Positions 55,525 through 64,000 of a stretch of 64,000 bases of DNA are shown piece after piece. The first letter of the stretch is position 1, and each line of letters opens with the position of its first letter. The stretch is taken from positions 328,501 through 392,500 of the forward strand of contig JAYKKI010000133.1 of NCBI GenBank assembly GCA_039881145.1, given 5' to 3'. A program made the translations under genes and the position numbers. The notes beneath the pieces are model-generated. The model saw only the letters and a list, made by a program, of their open reading frames with translations, made no database searches and was not told the origin of the DNA. Source of the stretch: Druceiella hillmani (Eukaryota > Arthropoda > Insecta > Lepidoptera > Hepialidae).

Positions 55525-58500
55525 ATATAATATAATGGAGATATTGTTTCAAGTGTCGCTCTAACTGTCCGTGCTGTAGAAACGTTTATTATGATATCTG
55601 AAAAAACATTTCTTCTTTTTCTCTTCTAGACGTTAATCTTGTTGTTTTTCCGAAGCGTGGATTCTCGATACCTCAGGAAAATGTGGGTACTTAACTTCCT
55701 CAGTCTGTTCTTGCTCAAAAATCTCATTGAATTGTGAAACACACGTAAAAGCATTTGTTCTTACTGTATTTCAGTTGTTAAATTCTGGGAGACTTGAGCC
55801 AATTCACTCAGATTAGCTTCTTCAAGAACGACATATTTATCATCCCTGATATTAAAGCGATTGCAAGGCTGTAAACTGCAAGATTGGTGAATACCTGTTT
55901 CCTTATAAACGACTCGAGTATAAGCCTCTCATAAAATTTCTGCAATGGTTGTTTGTTTTATTATATAATCAAGATGGCTTCGCATCCATGAAACGCAAGC
56001 AGCATATCAATTCTGTTTCAGAGTTTTAAAAAATGACCTATCTAGAGGTTGCAACTTGTGTGTGGTATGTGCTGGCAGAGAGAACATAATTATTCCATAC
56101 TCCCCAGCAAGACTAATCGCGTCAATGTTCTTTGCGTGCGATGAATGACCGCCTAAGAAGAAAAGAATTTGACTTTCTTGTGATTTTTGCAGTCCTAGAT
56201 ATTTAGTAAAATGTTCGAGCCATTTGATAAATAATGTACTCAAAACCCATCCGTTTTCCGAAAAATCATACAATCCATTCGTGGGCCCACCACTCTTTCA
56301 GCTGTTTGTCAGCCTTTTACGTTTAAATATGAGCATGGGAGGCACAAATTCTATAGCAGCGTTCATACAAAAAATGCATGTAATGTTCATCGCTAGTGAG
56401 AGCTCCAACCTGGTTTTTCTCTTTTTGAGCCAACATTTTTGAAGATCTTTGAACTGAACTTAAACCTGTTTCAGCCATATTATAATTTTTTTGGGCTGTA
56501 AATTAACCTACATCTAAGATTGATTCAAAGAACGCCATTACCGTTTCTTTGTTGAATTCTATACAACGAGCCACAGATGTGGGTTCTAGGGTTCGTAACG
56601 ATATTTGTGGATGATTCTTCATAAATTTATAATACCATTTCCATTCAGCTAGTTGCGATTCATTATTGAATCTGTGTTTCAGTCTATATTTTTCTGATAA
56701 CTGATAAGTTGAGCGCCGTAAGTCGGTAATTGTGAAGCCGAAAAATCTAGACTCCAACAAAAGAACGTGTCTGACTAGCTCTGTTTCCATTTCCTCAGTT
56801 AAATCACGAGGACGTTCAATTTTTTGACGTACGATTCAGTCGTTTTAAATGTCGTCTAAATGTCAGTTTCGGTAATGTGTTTAAACACGACAAACTGCGT
56901 TAAATTTCAAGTCCCGATCATTATATTTTTTATCGCTTTTTCCATATCTTCTTTACTCCAAGAATAATATTTTCTTTTTGACACATTGTTCTGAAATGTA
57001 AAAAATTCTGTTTGAATTAGTTTTTAACTTTTGTGGTTATTTTTTCATAATAATTTTTTCACAATAACTCTTATAAATTCATAAATAGTTTTCTTAAATC
57101 GTACCAGTACGTTTTAAGAACTTCCCTTCAGTTCGAAATAGGAGCAATAACATATTTAAAATTTGCTGCCGGAAAATTCGACATTATTCACGCCTATACT
57201 ATCAAATCAGATGAAATCACAAAGATACGCATTAATACATATCAAATCGTAAAATAGGTTATACATGACCTAATTTGAATTAAACTCTTACGAAATGTGC
57301 AAAAATATTACAGCGACGATTGAAAAAAATTGACTTTTTTAATATTTTTGCCGGGAGCAGGTTAACAGGTATTATCTGTCAGATAGTAAAATGTCCGACT
57401 GATGACTATTTCGCTCTTGGATTGTGATGAGTGAAAATGTAAGATATATTTAGTAATTTCAAACCAATTTTGTTTCCAAACTGAAATGAACCAATTTCAA
57501 TAAACGAAAAATCTCAGTGGTTTTATTGTAAAATCAACGACTGAGATTAAAAGAGTTTGATAAGTAAATTTTGAAGATATAGGTAGTAAGTTTCAAAGAT
57601 GTGGGTTAAAAGTTACTTTTGAATATATTTAGTATTGAAAGAAAAATCCCGAAAAATGTAAATTTATATGTTCATAAAACAATTGTTTATCCAAGGAAAT
57701 AAAATGTATATTACATTGATATATTTTATTCAATTTCTGTGTATAAAGGATATGAAAAAGATACAAAAATATGTTTCAGCGGAAATTAAGAGGCATGTTA
57801 AGTTTTTGAATTCGTATTTATAGGAACATCAGAATATTATGACAGGTTATTTAGACAGACAAAGTAAGTGAGTCCTATTCTTTTAACAATTGTATAATAT
57901 TATTAGTAGTTTGTATTTCTTTAGTTTAGAGTAGTAAATAAACTTTGTCCTAAATTTCAAGTTATACCTTCAACTTTCTAGAAATATTAAGTCGGAAATC
58001 TTTAAACAGCCAGACAACGAAAGCGGAAAAGTCCCACCATATATTTTTTTGTATATCGGAGGTTCAAATATCCTATTTAAAAGTTGGAGATTATAAACGA
58101 GCGGACATGACATATTAACGAATTATTTCTGCAGTTTTAATACCGAGACGTTGTAAAAAATATTACAATACAACTTATTTTTAGGGCTTTTTACACAATA
58201 TTTATAAATATTCATTCATTTGTTTGTTCGCAGACTAAACTGTTGTATGATGTTCGAAGTATACACCCAAGAATTACTATGTCGATAAAACCGCACATCC
58301 TGCGAGCGCTTTAGCTAGTAGAGCTTTTAATAGAGCTTTGTGAAAGGCTTTTTTTCTCTAAAAAAATCTAAATGTCCCTTTGGAAAATGACATGTTTCTG
58401 CATACGTTGGTCTGCCTGTACGTTTGAGGACACGTTACAAGTCTAAGACGTATGTACGCTGTAACTCTCAAGTATTGGTCAATTTTGTTGATTATCTTTG

Positions 58501-61500
58501 CCATCAATTAGATAGCTATCAGAATATAAATTCAGAATAATAATTTTTACAAATATTTTACTAGTTTCAATTTTGTAAACAATTTTCAAAGAAAACTACG
58601 TTTTTTCATGCTCTAGTATTCTTGGCCTCCGTTTTGTGCGGATCTCTTTGTTTTGTGCAGATCTCCTTTTACTTACTTCTATCTTTTAACACTTTTAAAT
58701 AGTTTTGCTAGATATATGACCAAAGACGCAGTTGAGGACTAGATTTTTCATCGGCTTTTGTTTGAATATAATAGGTAAATTCTTCGACTTACTTAGACCC
58801 ATAAATAGGAAAAAAAAATTAACGAAAACGTATGAGATATGTGTTATTCATAAATAATGTCCTTTCAATTTTATATTTTTACAATTTTCGTCTAAAACAG
58901 TAAAAGCGGATGATACACCTATCGTTAGGTAAGCTTTTTTTTGTCTACTTCTTGCAAAACTTATGAAGATATGCAATAATGGAATCATATGGCGGTCACA
59001 ATTTATTAAATGTTTTTGTTATGTAATCATTGTGTAGTTTTCTCAAAATTAATTTATTATAATATTTAAAGCTTTTTAACGTTTTTTTAATACAACAGTT
59101 GTCATACATTTAAACCTATTGTTAAAATTTTTAAACTACTATCGAAATTAACGCATCGATGAAGTTTTGTAAAATTAAATGAAACTTATTTAAAATAGCT
59201 CAACGCTTATAAACTTAAATTATATGTGCTGAATTGAGATATTCCATTCTTTTCATAAAAGCGGTTCTATCTAAAAACATAAATTAACGAACTTTAATTA
59301 AGAAGTTCTGACTAATATACTAAAGTGAGTTTGTTATTGGGGAATCTGCAATACAATAAAAATTTTTTATCATTTTATTTCGCAAGCAAATCGAACTTTG
59401 TTTTCCTACCAAGATAAGATGTTTCATTGCTAACTACGTAATGTTCTTGCTGCAGAGACATTAGTATATAGTTATATCTCTGTATCGTAATCAGTCATTC
59501 ATAAAGCAGAAAAATTTGTAATGAATAGACACCAGCTTGAAATACAACAACAAAATGTTTACATGATTTCACAATGTAATTTTGTTATCCATTAAATGTA
59601 CCTCCTGCCAATGGCAATTATAGCCGAGTGGTAAATAAAAATAATTATTTTACAGAAAAAGAAAATGCTCGTACTTTAAAATTTCTTCGCTATTGTAGAG
59701 AATTTAATTCTAATTTATTACCCCGTTTTAACACTAAATAATTAGTGGCGAAACAATTTGACCGTGAATTAGACTAGTAATAGTCTCGAATCAAGTTTAT
59801 TTCACGTCGTTCCGTTTGATTACCACCCCTTTTAATTATTGGTAACTATTTTGAATATCATGTCGTTAAGGTAGAATTAGTTTACAAGGTTTTCTGTCCT
59901 GTGGGGGGCTTAATGAAAAACTAGCAATGTTACTTTATATAAAGAGGCTAATAAAAGTCATGTCTAAAAATGTGACAGTAACAATGTAATTAGAGAAAAC
60001 GAGTAAGAATCAAGAGTTATTATAAATATTATTCTTTTTTTTTGGAAAATTTTCAGCTCATTGTTTAAAATTGATAAATATTTATCATTTACCATTTTGA
60101 TAATATTAAGCCGCATAAGTTAAAATGTTAAGTACGTTATTTTTTAACTAAACATACAATAAATCTGAAGAAATGTGGTACGTAGAGAACGTTCTAAGTA
60201 TTTACGAAAAAGAAATAGGAAGGAAAAAGAAGTGGGCCTGTTCTTTTTTATTTGCGCATCACTCAAAAAGAGCTAAAATGATTTCGCTGAAATTTATACA
60301 GATGGATTTAATTTAGTCTGCGGTAACACATATACTATGATAAACATAGCCTATGTGTTGTTCCAATCGACTACCTAAAAGGAAGATATAGCACTTTGAT
60401 ATTTCAATAAAAAGTGTAATTACGTAAAACAGTTAGTTTTTTAAATATTACAATAGATGGTGTTATAGTTAACTTCATAATCATTTCTGAAAGAACACAA
60501 GAAAAAAAAATGGCGAAGATAGCTAGTAGCGAAATGTGAAAAACTGGCCATACAATAATTTCAGGACCTAATAACCATTTGCTTGAAAGGAAATATTTAA
60601 ATCATATACTACAAAAATAGTAATTCTATTCTATGATGTTTATTCATTGTAGTAATACTTAGGTTGAATTTTTAAATTTTATTATTTAAAGCTTTAGTTG
60701 CGTATATATATTTAGCCAAAAAAGTTATTTACATGAATCATAGTATTTTCTCTCAGCAAATTAGGTGAAGAAAAAACAATAAGGTTTTTTTTATTATAAT
60801 GATGTTTTATCACATTTGTTTGCGCATTGCTTGTTGCATTTCTCAGAATTTTTTATCTATATCCCTTTTAGAGACTTTTGAAAAATTGCTATAGAAATAC
60901 ACTTGATATTATTGATGTGTACATGTAAAAATGAATTTAAGTAACTTTTGTTGCATTGCGTTAAAGCAATATAAAATATTGGCGAATATTCTTTAAATTA
61001 TACGTGATAGGGGAACAAATTTTCCTGATAAACAGGTAGAAACTTAATTGAAACTCGTCGATCGCCGATGTTTACCCAATCATTAAAATAGAAGGTTTTC
61101 TTTTAAATTAAGGAAATATAAATCAAAATTTCTTTGATACAAAATAGTAAAAAAACTATTGCCGAACTCTTTAACTGAAAATTTTTGAAAGATTTTATTC
61201 AGAGAAAAGTTCATGTATCATTAAACTTTAGCAAATTGGTATGGGCTGTTTTTATAATATTTTTCTGTAGATTTGGTAGGAAATATTATTTATTATTCTT
61301 ACTTTTAACTTACTTATCCTAACGCACTTACGGTTTTTATTCCGTTCTCGTTTCTCCAGCTAACAAAAGATAAAACAATAATATTTGTCTAAAAATTTGG
61401 TATAATTAATTCATAAAAGAGCGAAAACCCAATTTCTGAAAATGAAAGACCCAGTCGAAGATATATGTGCTGAAGACAAACTGCGAAAATAATTTTTAAT

Positions 61501-63143
61501 TAATATTTTCACACATAAGAGTTCAGTTTCAAAGAAAGACTCTCATCAACATTGCGGCTGTAAATACTAAAAGTTTTTCAACTACATGTCTAGAAACAAA
61601 GACTCCTTGGAACCGCCTACAAAACAAAGCCAAATGGAAGGCAAGAGACCAAGGACGGTTAGCAATACGTTAGAAAGATTTGAACAAGGTAATGGCGGCA
61701 GTTACAAAGCGTAATGTACGTGCAATGCAATCAACCGCCAGAAATGGAGAAATTTTGCAAAAGCTACTCTTCTGGCTCAAAATCATCATCATCTCTGGCA
61801 TCCCCTTACCATCCATACTAATCACAATCACTCTAGCTTGAGCGTCTGATTGAAAAAGAACATTTACATCATCTTCAGGTCATGAAATACAATATAATAT
61901 CAATTCAGGTATAAGAACTTCTTGAACTTTCACTATGAAAGTGTCGTACAAATTGAGGCGCACATAATCTTTTAAATATATTTATTACATAATGTACCTT
62001 TTTAAAGCGTAAAACGCGTACACACATCAGCCTTGTATAACGTCTGCGTATCTTAAAAGAGGGCACAGACATTGATCGCGGTAGTAAAGAGTAAACCACT
62101 AAGGTCACTTAGGTAAATGCAATAATTTTTTGTTATTTTACTGCGTTCGTTTGAGAGAAACACCAAGCTATTGATGGACAGCTTTAAAATAAAGTAAAGG
62201 AGGCTATAAGTTCAAAAAGAATAGTAGTAACCCTCAGTGAGCCTTCGTCAGTAGCTATATCTAAACAGACGAAAAGAATTAGGAAATAACGAAAAGGAAG
62301 CAGCTGTTTAGAGTCGCTTCCCTAATTTTGTAATAAGATGAATTTATATTATAGCTCGTCGTAATACTTTTAATAGACATTTGTAATATTACCAAAACCA
62401 GTGTCATTTTTTTTATTATAATCAATATTTATTGTTAGATTTTTGTATATTTATTGCCTACATATATATTGATCAATTAGTCCATCCAGTTTTTATTTCC
62501 AGTGAAGTAAGGGCTAATTTTAAACCATAGAATAAAAAATTAATCTTAAACCAAATTGAAATTGTTACCATTACATTTAATGTCCGTAGCTGTTTAAAGG
62601 CACATTTTGCACTAACGGAAAACAATACGATATCGTGACTGCCAAAGATATTTTCATGAAAATGTCCATGAAATATAGTAATTTAAAATTAAATAAAATG
62701 ATTATTTTGAATTGTCCTAATTATCCTACAACGAACATACATTTAATACGAAGCAGTGACTTCAGAAATAGGATTTATGTTACCCTGCAGTTAATTGAAT
62801 CTCTTGGATATTTTTGCTCGCATGCAGTTCACGGTTCCTGGCCACTCAGCAACCGCTAATGTTATAACAGAACTGGCATAACTTTTCATCCTTTCTTTTT
62901 AAATTAATTAAAGTCGGTGAAGTTATGTCTGATTTTAACTGAGTTATTGGAGTTTGAAAATGTTTCGAAAGAAACTTTTGCTGATGCACAGAGCTGAAAA
63001 TTATTTTAAAACATTTTTCAGTCAAATAAATATTCTCCAATATCATATAACTTTAAGCAAAATTAATGACGTAGCTAATACATTTTTAACAAAATATTCT
63101 TTTAGAACATATTTTAAAATTAATGTTTAAAAATATAATAGAT

Positions 63144-63174
<31 letters not shown>

Positions 63175-64000
63175 AGTTGACCTTTTAATTATCTCGTAGG
63201 TAGTGACAATAAACCTCCATCCCCTTAAAAGAAAAATTATAAAATTCTATATATTATGTAAATATTAAAGGAAAAATAATAAAGTTTTATATATTATGTA
63301 AATATCTTTATGATATACTTTTTATAGGTCCGTACATCAAAACAAAAACAGAGCTCCTCTAAAATCAACCACGTCCGTCCGTCAGCGACAGCCATTTTTC
63401 TCAGTAATCATTTGACACAGAAACTTGATATTTTGCACAGCAATAACGCGTATTATCTTTCACATATATCAGTAGCTAACACAGCAAAACTCATTCCAAT
63501 TCAAACGTGGTACTAATGAGTGAGCCAGTTTCGAATTTATTCAGTTTCTTGCCAATTAGTGAGATTGTAGGTAAATTTAATGGTATATATTATTGATATA
63601 CTTATGGTATAATTATTGATTTGTTATGACATAGAGGTCAGACTATTCTTACTCGATGGACAGGAAATTAAGTGAATTACAAATTAGACCTCTATGAACA
63701 AAAATAGGAAAGAAATGAGTATAGAATATTGAATCTTCCAATGGTAAAATAATAACATTTTATACAGAGTCAGTGAAAGTTTTTTCTCATTGACTGATCT
63801 TTTCAGTTAAAAAAATTAATCGAAAAAAACAAGTACAAGCGCAGAATCGAGTCTATCGCTTAAATGATGTAAGCGGAATTAAACGGCAAAAAAAAGTTTT
63901 TTCCTTTCCAACTGGATCGTGAAAAAACATTAGCTAGTCATTAACGAGATCAATCAATCATATTCTGATAATTATAATAAGATTTTGTTGAATGTACTGA

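Overview
This window looks like an AT-rich, repeat-laden stretch of an insect or other arthropod nuclear genome. The evidence is the very low gene density, long (TA)n microsatellites, and decayed copies of piggyBac, pogo/Tigger-like, mariner, BEL/Pao and LINE elements. No intact host gene, rRNA, tRNA or CRISPR array could be recognised. Nearly all open frames are under 100 codons and look like chance or microsatellite frames. The species cannot be named from the sequence.

Layout. 1-5 kb: unannotated AT-rich DNA with a few splice-like signals. 5.1-6.1 kb: the first copy of a fold-back element family and a mariner transposase fragment. 7.1-9.64 kb: a long repeat whose second copy fills 62.04 kb to the window end. 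9.67-9.79 kb: a 126-bp mariner-type MITE. 10-20.9 kb: mostly featureless DNA with one large TA microsatellite and a GC-rich islet. 20.93-22.37 kb: an internally deleted piggyBac element with TTAA flanks and 18-bp terminal repeats. 26.87-28.9 and 32.03-36.5 kb: a second direct segmental duplication, the later copy interrupted by a LINE fragment and other DNA. 37.7-43.6 kb: a huge imperfect palindrome (arms of about 2.6-2.9 kb, spacer about 0.36 kb). 49.4-53.9 kb: two single-arm fold-back copies flanking a decayed BEL/Pao gag-protease relic. 55-57 kb: a pogo-like transposase relic that has lost two catalytic aspartates. 57-62 kb: little recognisable.

Most interesting is the dispersed fold-back family (six copies: 5.1, 23.7, 37.0, 39.9, 49.4 and 53.8 kb). 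Its two inverted arms each carry a motif whose consensus can be drawn as a type I hammerhead-ribozyme-like fold. One end carries a one-sided extension of about 40 bp. The four two-armed copies are flanked by target duplications of about 11-14 bp, unlike the fixed short duplications of ordinary MITEs. One copy sits in the left arm of the large palindrome while the right arm keeps the unoccupied target, which confirms the element boundaries and shows the insertion came after the palindrome formed. The ribozyme-like motif plus long, variable target duplications suggest a Penelope-like or other retrotransposed non-autonomous element; that assignment is inference.

All coordinates, comparisons and translations were made by eye; boundaries of diverged repeats are approximate.
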